NCBI GenBank assembly: GCA_024291935.2
Contig: CM044315.1
Location: 74,196,385-74,260,384 of the forward strand
Reading direction: 5' to 3'
DNA length: 64,000 nucleotides
Source of the DNA: Okapia johnstoni
Lineage: Eukaryota > Chordata > Mammalia > Artiodactyla > Giraffidae
Shown: positions 43,538 through 53,995 of the stretch, piece by piece
How the letters are laid out: each line of letters opens with the position of its first letter
Numbering within the stretch: the stretch's first letter is position 1
Notes under the pieces: generated by a model
The model's input: only the letters and a program-made list of their open reading frames with translations
Told to the model about the DNA's origin: nothing
Database searches by the model: none
Made by a program: the position numbers and the translations under genes

Positions 43538-44398
43538 ATAATTAACTTTCTGTAATATGATTTTTGTTTTCGCCACTGTGAGACTGTGCTTCCTCTGTCT
43601 GTCTTCTGATGGATGAGTCGAAGCAGCTTGTGTAAGCTTCTTGATTGGAGGGACTGGCAATGAGAAAAACTTGTTCTTGCTCTGGTAGACAGGGCCTTGC
43701 TTAGTAAAATTTAATCCAATTATCTGCTGATGGGTGGGGTGTTGCACTCCCTCCCTGGTAGTTGTTTGACCCAGCCCTGGTGTTATGGGCTAATGGCAAA
43801 CTCCAAGAAAGTTTATGTCAAGGAGAACTTTCCAGCGCCCTGTCCCTATGTGGTGAGCCCCTGCTGACCCACACCTCCAGAGGAGGCCCTCCGACCCTAG
43901 CAGGTAGTTTTGGTTCAGTCTTCTGTGGGGTCACAACTCCTTTCCTTTGGGTCTTGGTGTGTGCAAAATTTTGTTTATGCCTCCCCTCCAAGACTGGAGC
44001 CTCTGTTTCACTCAGTCCTCTGGAAGGCCTATAATCAAATCCTGTTGGCCTTCAAGGCCAGATTCCTTGGGGATTCCCAGTTCCTTTGTTGGATCCCCAA
44101 GCTGGGAAGCCTGATGTGGGGTTCAGAACCTTCACAACAGTGCAAGAGCTTCTTTGGTATTACTGTTCTCTAGTCTGTGGATCAGCCACCTGGCGGATAT
44201 GGGATTTGATTTTATCGTGATTATGCCCCTCTTACCATCTCACTGTGGCTTCTTCTTTGCCTTTGGATATGCGGTATCTTTTTTGGTGGGTTCCAGTATC
44301 CTCCTGTCAGTGATTGTTCAACAGCTAGTTGCAATTTTGTTGCTCTCGCAAGAGGAGATGAGCACACGTCCTTCTACTCCGCCATCTTAAACTGGCTC
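42701..44398 (-). mobile_element. L1 LINE, 5' UTR and most of ORF1 (right part of a split element)
   Basis: Minus strand from 44398: a 5' UTR of about 0.85 kb with higher GC, then ORF1. The 5' end keeps the YY1-type AAGATGGCGG near its first nucleotides, a sign of a complete 5' end. It joins the 41320-41507 segment across the BovB. Confidence 0.85.
44379..44388 (-). promoter_or_regulatory. YY1-type motif at L1 5' end
   Basis: ccgccatctt on +, AAGATGGCGG on -, about 10 nt inside the L1 5' terminus, where YY1 positions L1 transcription starts in other mammals. Confidence 0.65.
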
Positions 44399-44469
44399 TT
44401 TAGTCAGGTTTTGATCTCTGCATACAACTGAAATGCCTAAATGAAAAAGTTTCAACCAGACACACTGGT

Positions 44470-44735
44470 TTTTATTGAAACAAAGTCTCTTTCTTATTTT
44501 CCACACTCCCAGGGCAAGACAATTACTTAAAAACTTTGCTTATGGTATCTGCGTCGGGCTCCAGAGGTGGCCGGGTGTCACAGTGGGACTGGGTGGCCAG
44601 GTGGGAGGTGAGCGTGGGGGCTAAGCTAAGACAAAATCTGTTTATTCCAGTCATTGAGGGACCTGCTATTCTTTGAAACTGTCCCAGTTGATCTGATACA
44701 TCAAGATGTTTATGATCCTTTTGACTGTTCAAATT
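44470..44735 (-). other. Unexplained GC-richer block with polyadenylation signal on minus strand
   Basis: On the minus strand an open frame of 69 codons (44523-44732, NSQKDHKHLDVSDQLGQFQR and onward) ends in TAA, followed about 45 nt later by AATAAA (tttatt at 44471-44476). It keeps CpGs (ctgcgtcggg, gtggccggg). It could be the 3' end of a processed pseudogene or single-copy sequence. I do not recognise the protein and see no poly(A) tract, so this is not called a gene. Confidence 0.3.
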
Positions 44736-44923
44736 AGGATATTTTTATGTCAGCATCAGATTTTTTTACCCTAATTTGGTAGCTGAAGTGTTTGTTGTTA
44801 GAGTCTATGTTCTGCCCATTATCTTGATCCTACTCCAACTAGCCTCTCCCTACAACATGGGAAGGGTAAGAACTCGCTCTTGCATTTTTAATCCTCTATC
44901 TATTGGTTCCTTATCTTCATCTT

Positions 44924-45042
44924 AAATATATATATATAATATATATATATAATAAACATACATTATATTAAAATACATATTATTATGTTTTATTTTATAT
45001 TATTGTATTATAAATATATATATTACCTATATATATTATATT
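44924..45042. repeat. (TA)n-rich low-complexity tract
   Basis: About 120 nt almost entirely of A and T with several TA runs. Confidence 0.9.
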
Positions 45043-45239
45043 CCTTCAAACTTAGCTTCCCCCTCAAGCTTTAACTCATCTGTTCTTTTATTCACAGCCA
45101 AGCTTCTTAGAGAAATCTGTACTGAGTGACTCTAGTCCTTCCTTGTTTATTTTGTTAACTCACTACAGCATGGCTTCTTTCTGCTATGTGACTAAAATTG
45201 AATTTAACTTTTAGAGTCAGATGATAGTCTTTGGGAGAT

Positions 45240-45830
45240 CATTTAAGATGGTGGATCCTGAGCTCACCTCTCTCACAAGCACACCAAAATCACAACTATA
45301 TGCAGAACAACCATCGATGGAAAAGGCTAGAACCTACCAGAAAAGATCTCCTCCAACTAAAGACATAAAGGAACTAAAATGAGATGGGTAGGAGGGGCAG
45401 ATTCATGATATAATCAAGTCTCATAGTCCCAAGTCACAAACTGGAGAATAATTATATTGCAGAGGCTCTCATAGCACTGAGAGTTCTAAGCCCCATGTTG
45501 GGGTCCCCAGGCCAGGGGTCCTGGCATTATATATTTGTGTGTGTATGTATTAATACGTATAATATTTTACATATACCCACGTGTGTGTGCTCACATACAC
45601 AATGGAATACCTCTCAGCCACAGTAAGGAATGAAATTTTGCCACTTCCAGCAGCATGGAGGGCCTTGGAAATTATTGTGTTAAATGAAATAAGACAGAGA
45701 AAGACAAATACTATGTGATATCACTTATGTCTGTTTTCTAAAAAACACAGCAAACTAGTGAATATAACAAAAAAGAAGCAGACTTACAGATAAAGAGAAC
45801 AAACTAGTGGTTACCAGTAGGGAGAGGGCA
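45240..45830 (+). mobile_element. L1 LINE reduced to 5' UTR plus 3' end
   Basis: 45240-45525 is a sense L1 5' UTR (tttaagatggtggatcctga, accaaaatcacaactatatg, gagatgggtaggaggggcag). From about 45600 the text is the end of ORF2 and 3' UTR (caatggaatacctctcagcc, agaacaaactagtggttacc). All of ORF1 and most of ORF2 are missing. Confidence 0.8.
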
Positions 45831-45935
45831 ATGAAAGTTGCTCAGCCGTGTCCAACTCTTTGCAACCCCATGGACTATATAGTCTATGGAATTCTCCAGG
45901 CAAGAATACTGGAGTGGGTAGCCTTTCCCTTTGGG
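45831..45935 (-). mobile_element. Bov-A/Bov-tA fragment
   Basis: Antisense: atgaaagttgctcagccgtg through caagaatactggagtgggta. The tRNA head is absent. Confidence 0.88.
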
Positions 45936-45983
45936 AAGAGGGAAGCGAGGGCCAAAATACAGGTAACTGACTAAGAGGTGAAA

Positions 45984-46945
45984 CTAGGTTGGTGCAAATG
46001 TAATTGCGGTTTTGGACCATGAATTTTAAGTCATTATAACTAGGTTCATCTTTATTAATCAAAATAAGAACCATTACAATCAACACACTTTTGCCAGTGG
46101 GAAATAAGTTTATTCCTGTCACCAAAAAATCCATGCTTTGGGATTTGACGAACTCTTAGAAAGCATTTTCTGCTTCCTGCTGGTTGTAGAAATATTTTCC
46201 CTGCAAAAAGTTGTTGAGATGCTTAAAGAAGTTGTAGTCAGTTGATGAGAGATCAGGTGAATATGGTGGACGAGCCAATACTTCTTAGCCCAGTTCGTTC
46301 AACTTTTGAAGTGTTCGTTATGCAACATTCAGTCAGGTGTTGTTGCAGAGAAGAATTGGGTCCTTTCTGTTGACCAGTGCTGTCTGCAGGGATTGCAGTT
46401 TTCGGTGATCTCATGGATTTCCTGAGCATACTTCTCAGATGCAGTGGTTTCTCTGGGATTACGAAAATTGTAGTGGATCAGACGGGCAGCAGAGAGTGAC
46501 CATGACCTTTCTTTGGTGCAGGTTTGGCTTTGGGAAGTGCTTTGGAGCTTCTCAGTCCAGCTAATGAGCTGGTTGTCGCCAGTTGTCATATAAAATCCAC
46601 TTTTTGTCACAGGTCACAATCCGATCGAAAAATGGTTCATTGTTGCGTAGAGTAAGAGAGACAACACTTCAAAATGATAATTATTTTGATTTGCAGTCAT
46701 CTCATGAAACACCCACTTACTGACCTTTTTCACCTTTCCAATTTGCTTCAAATGCCAAATGACCTTAGAATGGTCTATGTTGAGTTCTTCAGCAGCTTCT
46801 CATGTAGTTGTGAAGCTGTGTGTAGTTTGTCCCCTTCATTAAATTCCCACTGCTTTTAAGGTATAAACTCTCAAGTCTCTGCACTTGGAACATTGAAATA
46901 AGTATGCCTTCTCATGTCTTCAGATGTAATCTGCCATATGCTACC
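45984..46945 (-). pseudogene. Mariner (Hsmar1-like) transposase fossil
   Basis: The left end is a mariner terminal repeat (taggttggtgcaaatgtaat, tgcggtttt). On the minus strand the transposase is readable in pieces: HTH-proximal EELNIDHSKV-like text near 46780, the first catalytic aspartate in VTCDKKWILY-like text near 46600, GLIHYNFRNP-like text (46450-46490), and the third aspartate in PPYSPDLSSTDYNFFKHLNN (about 46200-46270). The second catalytic motif (HDNARPH in the family) has decayed near 46340. A 93-codon frame at 46329-46610 spans a frame-shifted part. No right terminal repeat is recognised, so the 5' side is truncated. The DDD arrangement and the TIR place it close to Hsmar1/mariner. 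It is inactive. Confidence 0.85.
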
Positions 46946-46965
46946 AAATCACCACAAAAGACATA

Positions 46966-47005
46966 CACGCACGCACGCGTGCGTGCACACACACACACAC
47001 ACACA
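46966..47005. repeat. (CA/CG)n tract with 18-bp palindrome
   Basis: Alternating purine-pyrimidine tract. gcacgcacgcgtgcgtgc at 46969-46986 is a perfect palindrome, followed by (CA)n. Confidence 0.93.
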
Positions 47006-47039
47006 TCCATCCATCAGAGTTTGTTCTCTAAACAGTCCT

Positions 47040-47190
47040 GTCCTTAAAAATCGTTAGTGATTTCCCTATTGCCATCAGAGTAAAGTCCAAATTCCTAAAT
47101 GTGCCAGTTTGAGTGCTATAATCTAGTTTCCTGAAAACTTCCTTGCCTTGTAGCCAGTCCACATTCCACTTCCATACATCGAACTGATGA
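47040..47190 (+). mobile_element. L2 LINE fragment
   Basis: Sense L2: ccctattgccatcagagtaa followed by agtccaaattcctaaatgtg. Confidence 0.55.
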
Positions 47191-47324
47191 TTTAGTTTAT
47201 TTTTTGTAATTTTTTATTGATCTTTTAAGATATCCAACTTCTTGCTTGTGTTTTTTCTCTCCCTAGAGTACAGCTCCCTCCCCAACAATCTTCCATTACA
47301 CACTCTCCACATCTTTTTTAAGTG

Positions 47325-47512
47325 AAAGGTGCTCAGTCGTGTCCAACTCTTTGCAACCCCATGGACTATACAATCCATGGAATTCTCCAGGCCAGAATAC
47401 TGGAGTGGGTAGCCTTTCCCTTCTCCAGTGGATCTTCCTGACTCAGGAATTCGAACCAGGGTCTCCTGAATTACAGGCGGATTCTTTACCAACTGAGCTA
47501 TCAGGGAAGCCC
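47325..47512 (-). mobile_element. Bov-tA SINE
   Basis: Antisense copy with complete head (aactgagctatcagggaagc) and body. Confidence 0.93.
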
Positions 47513-48187
47513 AAGCATACCTATAAAGTAAAGCACCAAGTCCTAAAACCTCACATTCACGTTAAAACTAATATGCTTATGGCACTATGTTAACCACTTT
47601 GGGAAACACAAAAACTGCAAGATACGACAGGATGAGAAGGGCTTCCTAACCACAAACGAAAGAAAAGCTATGAAGCAGAAGTCCAATAGTGTAAAAATAA
47701 AAAAGTTTCTTGTCTCCAAAAGCACAATAAAATGAAAATGTAAATAGGGAAAATATTTGCAAAACAGGTAATGGTTGAAGAGATAATCTCATTAATATAT
47801 AATCTTTTTTTAAAGATATGGGTTAAATATTAGCACTTGTGTGAGGCCTGCACAGTCTCCTTTGTTCTTCAGTAGTTTTTGCTTAAACTTTTATTGTATC
47901 CCTTAACACATATTTGCAACCAAATATGTCTTGCTTTAAAATGGGAATTTCTTGAAAACTGGAACCATGGATTTTCTCTGTATTCCAGACTTTTAACTAT
48001 GTTCTTAACATAGTGAGTAGTTGATGAAAGAAGTATCAGCTTTAATTATGAGCTTCCCTTATGTATATATGAGTTCTAAATTTTGTCTCAAGCGGTTTAG
48101 TTATATTCTTTTCTAAGAAGTTTGCTCTGATTCCTCCCACTGCCAGGATCTTAGGTGCTCTCCACTGAACTTATCTGTCCTAACACT
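47513..48187. other. FAF1 intron, no recognised feature
   Basis: Nothing supported. Confidence 0.5.
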
Positions 48188-49903
48188 TGTTGTTGTGCAG
48201 TCATTAAGTTGTGTCTGACTCTTTGTGACCACATGGACTGCAGCACACCAGGTTTCTCTATACTTCACCATCTCCTGGAGTTTGCTCAAACTTATGTCCA
48301 TTGATTCATTGATGGCATCCACCATCTCATCCTCTATCGCCGCCATCTGCTCCTGCCCTCAGTGTTTCCCAGCATCAGGGTCTTTTCTGATGAGTCAGAT
48401 CTTTGCTTCAGGTGGCCAAAGTACTGGAGCTTCAGCTTCAGCATCAGTCCTTCCAATAAATATTCAGGACTGATTTCCTTTAAGATTGACTGGTCTGATA
48501 TCCTTGCAACCCAAGGGACTCTCAAGAGTCTTCTTCAGCACAACAATTCAAAAGCATCTTCGGCACTCAGCCTTCTTTTTGGTCCAACTCTCACATCCAT
48601 ATCCATACATGACTACTGGAAAGACCATAGCTTTGATTAGACGGACCTTTGTCAGCAAAGTGATGTCTCAGCTTTTTAATATGCTGTCTAGGTTTTTCAT
48701 AGCTTTTCTTCCAAGGAGCAAGTATGTTTTAATTTCATGGCTGCAGTCACCACCCACAGTGATTTTGTAGCCCAGGGAAATAAAATCTGTCACTGTTCCC
48801 ACTTTTTCTTTTTTTTTTTTACCAGCTATTTGCCATGAAGTGATGGGACCAGATGCTATGACCTTAGTTTTTTGAATGTTGAGTTTTAAGCCAGCTTTTT
48901 CATTCTCCTCTTTCACCCTTATCAAGAGGCTCGTTAATTCCTCCTCACTTTCTGCTGTTAGGGTGGTATCATAGGCGTATCTGAGGTTTTTGCTATTTCT
49001 CCCCACAATCTTGATTCCAGCTTGTGATTCAGCCAGCTCAGCATTTCATGTGATGTACTCTGCATGTAAGTTAAATAAGCAAGATGACAATATACAGCCC
49101 TGACATACTCCTTTCCCAATTTTGAACCAGTCTGTTGTTCAGTGTCCAGTTCTAACTGTTCTTCTTGATCTGCCTACAGGGTTCTCAGGAGGCAGGTAAA
49201 ATGGTATTTTCCCATCTGTTCAAGAATTTTCCAGTTTGCTGTAATCCACACAGTCAAAGGCTTTAGCATAGTCAATGAAGCAGGAGTAGATGTTTTTCTG
49301 GAATTCTCTTGCTTTTTCTATGATCTAACAGATGTTGGCAGTTTGACCTCTGGTTCCTCTGCCCTTTATAAATCCAACTTGTACACCTGGAAGTTCTCAA
49401 TTCATGTGCTGTTGAAGCCCAGCCTGAAGGATTTTGAGCATTACCTTGCTAGCCTTTGAAATTAGCACAATTGTACAGTAGTTTGAACATTCTTTGGTAT
49501 TGCCTTTCCTTGGAGTTGGAATGAGAATTGACTTTTTCCAGTCCTGTGGCCACTGCTGAATTTTCCATATTTGCTGGCATATTGAGTACAGCAGTTTAAT
49601 TGCATTATCTTTTAGGATTTGAAATAGCTCAGCTGTAATTCTATCACCTCTACCAGCTTTGTTTGTAGTGATGCTTCCTAAGGCCCACTGACTTCGCACT
49701 CCAGGATGTCTGACTCTTAAGTGAGTGAGCACACCATTGTGGTTATCTGGGTCATTAAGACCTTTTTTGTAGAGTTCTGTGTATTCTTGTTCTTAATCTC
49801 TTCTACTTCTGTCAGGTCCTTACCATTTCTTTCCTTTATTGGCCCATGTTTGCATGAAATGTTCCCTTGGTATCTCCAATTTTCTTGAAGAGATCTCTAT
49901 TTT
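48188..49903 (-). mobile_element. Old BovB LINE (RT, linker)
   Basis: Antisense BovB, more diverged than the others, from a degenerate 3' end to the linker (ttcttgaagagatctct). The catalytic box reads YAYD (LRYAYDTT). A T-run of about 14 (48809-48822) has inserted lysine codons into the C-terminal frame (WQIAGKKKKEK). Open frames are 48334-48525, 48668-49006 and 49397-49732 (LGSITTNKAGRGDRI). Many stops. Confidence 0.93.
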
Positions 49904-49969
49904 TCACACTTATTTTTTTTTAACACTTATTGTTATTTATTATAATTGCCTGTAACTATATATTACATT

Positions 49970-50144
49970 GGATCTTTCCTGAAGCTCAGATGGTAAAGAA
50001 TCTGTTTGCGATGTGGGAGACCTGGGTTTGATCCCTGGGTCGGGAAGATCTCTGGAGAAGGGGATGGCAATCCACTCCAGTATTCTTGCCTGGAGAATCC
50101 CATAAACAGAGGAGCCTGGCAGGCTACAGTCCTTGGGGTCACAA
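49970..50144 (+). mobile_element. Bov-tA SINE with 12-bp target duplication
   Basis: Sense copy, flanked by atatattacatt at 49958-49969 and 50145-50156. The end is shortened after ggtcaca. Confidence 0.95.
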
Positions 50145-50156
50145 ATATATTACATT

Positions 50157-51494
50157 ATATTCCATGAGAGAACATACACTATATATCTTTCTTCCAAGTC
50201 CAGGCTATGTAACCCTTAGTAGGGCTTATGGATATATTTTAAATGATAAAGGGAATAAGTGAATGCAATAAGCCAAAATAGAATCACTAATTTTTTTTTA
50301 CCTTTATTTAAAAATTCTGAATAAGTAGTTCTCTGGATTCAAAGAATTTTAGGGCAACCATGACTGAACCAAGAGATTATCTATTCACATCAGCAAACAT
50401 TAAAGAGAAAAGATTATTTATCTCATTTTTTAGACAAAGGTTTTCCTAACCTGTTAGATGGCTGATAAGAAAATGTGAAGAGATTGGGAGTTCCTTATAC
50501 ATAATTAAGTAGCTCATTCTTGCAGATAGTTCAATAATTTATATTTGAAATATAACTTTTTTCAACAAAATCGGCTTTTTAGATAGCCTCCTTTGAAGAT
50601 GTTGTTGTAGGGTTTGTCTTTCTAGGATCTCTCTCTTAAGAGAACTGGAAATTCTATACTTTGTGAAGAAAAAACAATGCATTACATAGGCACAAAATTC
50701 AAATCACCTTCCTAGTATGAGGTCAAGTCCTATTTTTATGAAAAGGGGTTTTTATTTGTCTGAAAACTAGATTAGGAGAAAGGATAGATGTGAGAGAGTA
50801 AGGTAAAACAGTGGGGCCGGGGATAATATATAGAACAATTTTTTTCTTTTTATCCTTCTGTCCTCCAAACCTCCTTCTTAATCTGATGCCTCTTAAAGGG
50901 AAGGTAAGTGATAGGCAAGACTAAGTGAAGGCTGAGATGATAGCTTAGCTGGCTAAGAATATGAGAAAGTTTGTCATACTGGACCTTTGTTTCTTTCCAC
51001 TTGCCTGTGAGCCTGGCTAAGTACTCTAAACGAATGTATAGTGTACCTTTTATATCCTGAGCCTTTACCTGTTTAAAGACTGACCCTCAAAATTCAAAGG
51101 CAGTTCATGCTCCAGATATTTGCCTACCTGAAGCACAGATGGAATTTAAGTACAGTTATGGTCCTAGAAAATGTGTTATTTTGAGGAGTAGGCTCCCTCG
51201 CTTTTTGATATGAGAAAGGGTTTACATTTTAAGCTGTTGAATTGCTGAAATAAAGAGATCTTGGCTCCACAAAACAAAACACTTAAGAAGCATTAGGATT
51301 GCAAATAGAACCAAGGCTTCTGTGAGAAATAGTGGTAAAGTTAGAATAGAAGAGGCTTAGGGCAAGAGCCATTCATTTCATTCTTCCAATAAGTATTATG
51401 TACCTTCTCTATTCAAACCATTGGGAAAACTGTCTTTAAGGTAAGAGGGAAAATGTTACAAGCCTGGGCATTAATGTTTTGTTATGCCCAAGGA
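50157..51494. other. FAF1 intron, repeat-poor
   Basis: About 1.3 kb with no recognised repeat and no exon. Confidence 0.5.
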
Positions 51495-51609
51495 GGAAAA
51501 GCCAACATATTTTGTTTCAGGCTAGCATAAGTCCTTTTGAAAGAGGTTGCATTTGGCCTGAGGCTCCACGTACCAGCAGAAAATTGGATTAAAGACTTAC
51601 TCAGCCTGG
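51495..51609 (+). mobile_element. BovB LINE 5' end (left part of a split element)
   Basis: gaggctccacgtaccagcag and aaaattggattaaagactta are BovB 5' UTR text. The left border is approximate. It continues at 51920 after a younger insertion. Confidence 0.7.
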
Positions 51610-51911
51610 GATCCTAAAAGAGATCAATCCTGGGTGTTCATTGGAAGGTCTGATGTTGAAGCTGAAACTCCAATAATTTGGCCACCTCATGCGAAGAGTT
51701 GACTCATTGGAAAAGACCCTAATGCTGGGTAGGATTGGGGGCAGGAGGAGAAGGGGACGACAGAGGATGAGATGGTTGGATGGCATCACCGACTTGATGG
51801 ACATGTGTTTGGGTAGACTCCGGGAGTTGGTGATGGACAGAGAGGCCTGGCGTGCTGCAATTCATGGGGTCGCAAAGAGTCGGACACGACTGAGCGACTG
51901 AACTGAACTGA
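51610..51911 (+). mobile_element. Young BovB 3' fragment inserted in an older BovB
   Basis: About 300 nt of BovB C-terminus with a clean tail. 8-bp target duplication cagcctgg at 51602-51609 and 51912-51919. 70 codons stay open (51689-51901). Confidence 0.93.
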
Positions 51912-51919
51912 CAGCCTGG

Positions 51920-53395
51920 TTTTGCCCACCAGAACAAGACCCATTTTTCCCCATAGCCAGTCTCTCCCATCAAGAAGCTTGCACAAACCTCTTATGCTCA
52001 TCCATCAGAGGGCAGACAGAATGAAAACAGCAATCACAAAAAACTAACCAAACTGATCAAATGGATCACAACCTTGCCTAACTCAATGAAACTATGAGCC
52101 ACAGCATGTAGGGTCACCCAAGATGGTCGGGTCATGGTGGAGAGTTCTGACGAAATGTGGTCCACTGGAGAAGGAAATGGCAAACCACTTCAGCATTCTT
52201 GCCTTGAGAATCCCATGAACAGTATGAAAAGGCAAAAAGATAGGACACTCAAAGATGAACCTCCCAGGTCAGTAGGTATCCAAATACGCTACTGGAGAAG
52301 AGCAGAAAAACAGCTCCAGGAGGAATGAAGAGTCTGAGCCAAAGTGGAAACAACGCCCAGGTGTAGATTTGTCTGGTGGTGAAAGTAAAGTCTGATTCTG
52401 TAAAGAACAATATTGCATAGGAACCTGGAATGTTAGGTCCATGAAACAAGGTAAATTGAAAATGGTCAAATGGAAGATAGCAAGAGTGAACATCGACATT
52501 TTAGGAATCAGTGAACTAAAATGGACTGGAATGGGTGAATTTAATTCAGATGACCATAATATCTACTCCTGGATGACTCACAAGCTGAAATCAAGATTGC
52601 CAGGAGAATATCAATAACCTCATATTTGCCAGTGCACCACCCTAATGGCAGGAAGTGACGAGGAATTAAAGAGCTTCTTGATAAAGGTGAAAGAAGAGAA
52701 TGAAAAAGTTGGCTTAAAACTCAACATTCAAAAAACTAAAATCATAGCATCCCGTCCTATCACTTCATGGCAAATAGATGGGGAAACAATGAAAATAGTC
52801 ACAGACTTTATTTTCCTGGACTTCTATGGACAGTGACTGCAGCCATGAAATTAAAAGACACTTCCTCCTTGGAAGAAAAGCTATGAAAAACCTAGACATA
52901 TTAAAAAGCAGAGAGATAACTTTGCCAACAAAGGTCTGTACTGTCAAAGCTATGGTGTTTCCAGTAGTTGTGTTTGGATGTGAGAGAGCTGGATGATAAA
53001 GAAGGCTAAGCACTGAAGAATTGATGCCTTTGAACTGTGGTGCTGGAGAAGACTCTTGAGAGTCCCTTGGGCAGCAAGGAGATCCAACCAGTCCATCCTA
53101 AAGGAGATCAGTCCTGAATATTCATTGGAAAAAACTGATGCTGAAGCTCCAGTACTTTGGCCACCTGATGCGAAGAGCTGATACACTGGAAAAGATCCTG
53201 ATGCTGCTAAAGGTGGAAGGCAGAAGGAGAAGAGGGCACTAGAGAATGAGATGGTTGGATGACATCACCAACTAAATGGATATGAGTTTGAGCAAACTTG
53301 GGAAAAAGGTGAAGGACAGGGAATCCTGGCGTGCTGCAATCCATGGAGTCACAAAGAGTTGGACACAGAGTGACTGAACAAAAACAAAGGGCAGC
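51920..53395 (+). mobile_element. BovB LINE with 5' end, internally deleted
   Basis: 51920-52575 is the BovB 5' UTR and the N-terminal endonuclease (GTWNVRSMKQGKLKMV and ISELKWTGMGEFNSDD around 52428-52556). At about 52575 (atctactcctggatgactca) it jumps to the RT palm (gctgaaatcaagattgccag), removing over 1 kb, and the YADD box at 52625 is destroyed. The C-terminus ends at about 53390 without a clear TGAAC tail. 52163-52215 (ggagaaggaaatggcaaacc) is the source text of the Bov-A SINE head. Confidence 0.9.
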
Positions 53396-53732
53396 TAGGT
53401 AACTGTGAAAAGAAATATGAAAACTGTTAGAGATCTTTAAAATCCCTTCCAGTTTTAGTATCTATAATTCTGTGACTGACCGAACTAGAACATCCCCTCT
53501 AGACAAGTTTCGTGAATCTTTGCTCCTGAGTTCCTTTTAATACATTTTAATAATTTAGGTGCACACCACCATAATTTAAAATATAGAAACTTCATTGATT
53601 AAATGAGCTTTGTAGACCTGATTTATTAAACATAGTACAGACAGGCATTTAGCCAGATACCTTGCTGGGGCGCCCTTGTTATCTGAATATTTGTCAGTAT
53701 TCACAACTCAATTCAAATGTTTGGTATTTCAG
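53396..53732. other. FAF1 intron, no recognised feature
   Basis: Nothing supported. Confidence 0.5.
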
Positions 53733-53995
53733 ACTTCCCTAGTGGTCCAGTGGTTAAGAATCTGCCTACCAGTGCAGGAAACAGAGGTTTGATTCCTGTT
53801 TGGGAAAGATCCCACGTGCCACAGGACAACTAAGTCTGTGCACCGTAAAGCCCATGGTCCACAACAAGAAAAGCGACTGCAATGAGTATCCCCTTTCCAT
53901 AACTAGAGGAAGCCTGTGAGCCACAACTAGAGGAAGCCCATTGGCAGCAACAAAGGCCCAGCACCAATGCAACCAAAACATGAAATAATTTTTTT
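53733..53995 (+). mobile_element. CHR-type SINE
   Basis: Sense copy: gacttccctagtggtccagt, B-box relative ggtttgattcc, tail region aggcccagcaccaatgcaac, ending in a T-rich run. A 20-nt unit (acaactagaggaagcc) is partly repeated around 53905-53940. Confidence 0.85.

Noticed and set aside
43762..44390. Plus-strand frames (90, 87 and 78 codons) in a GC-richer region
   Set aside because: They are the antisense of the L1 5' UTR. The composition reflects the L1 promoter region, not a gene.
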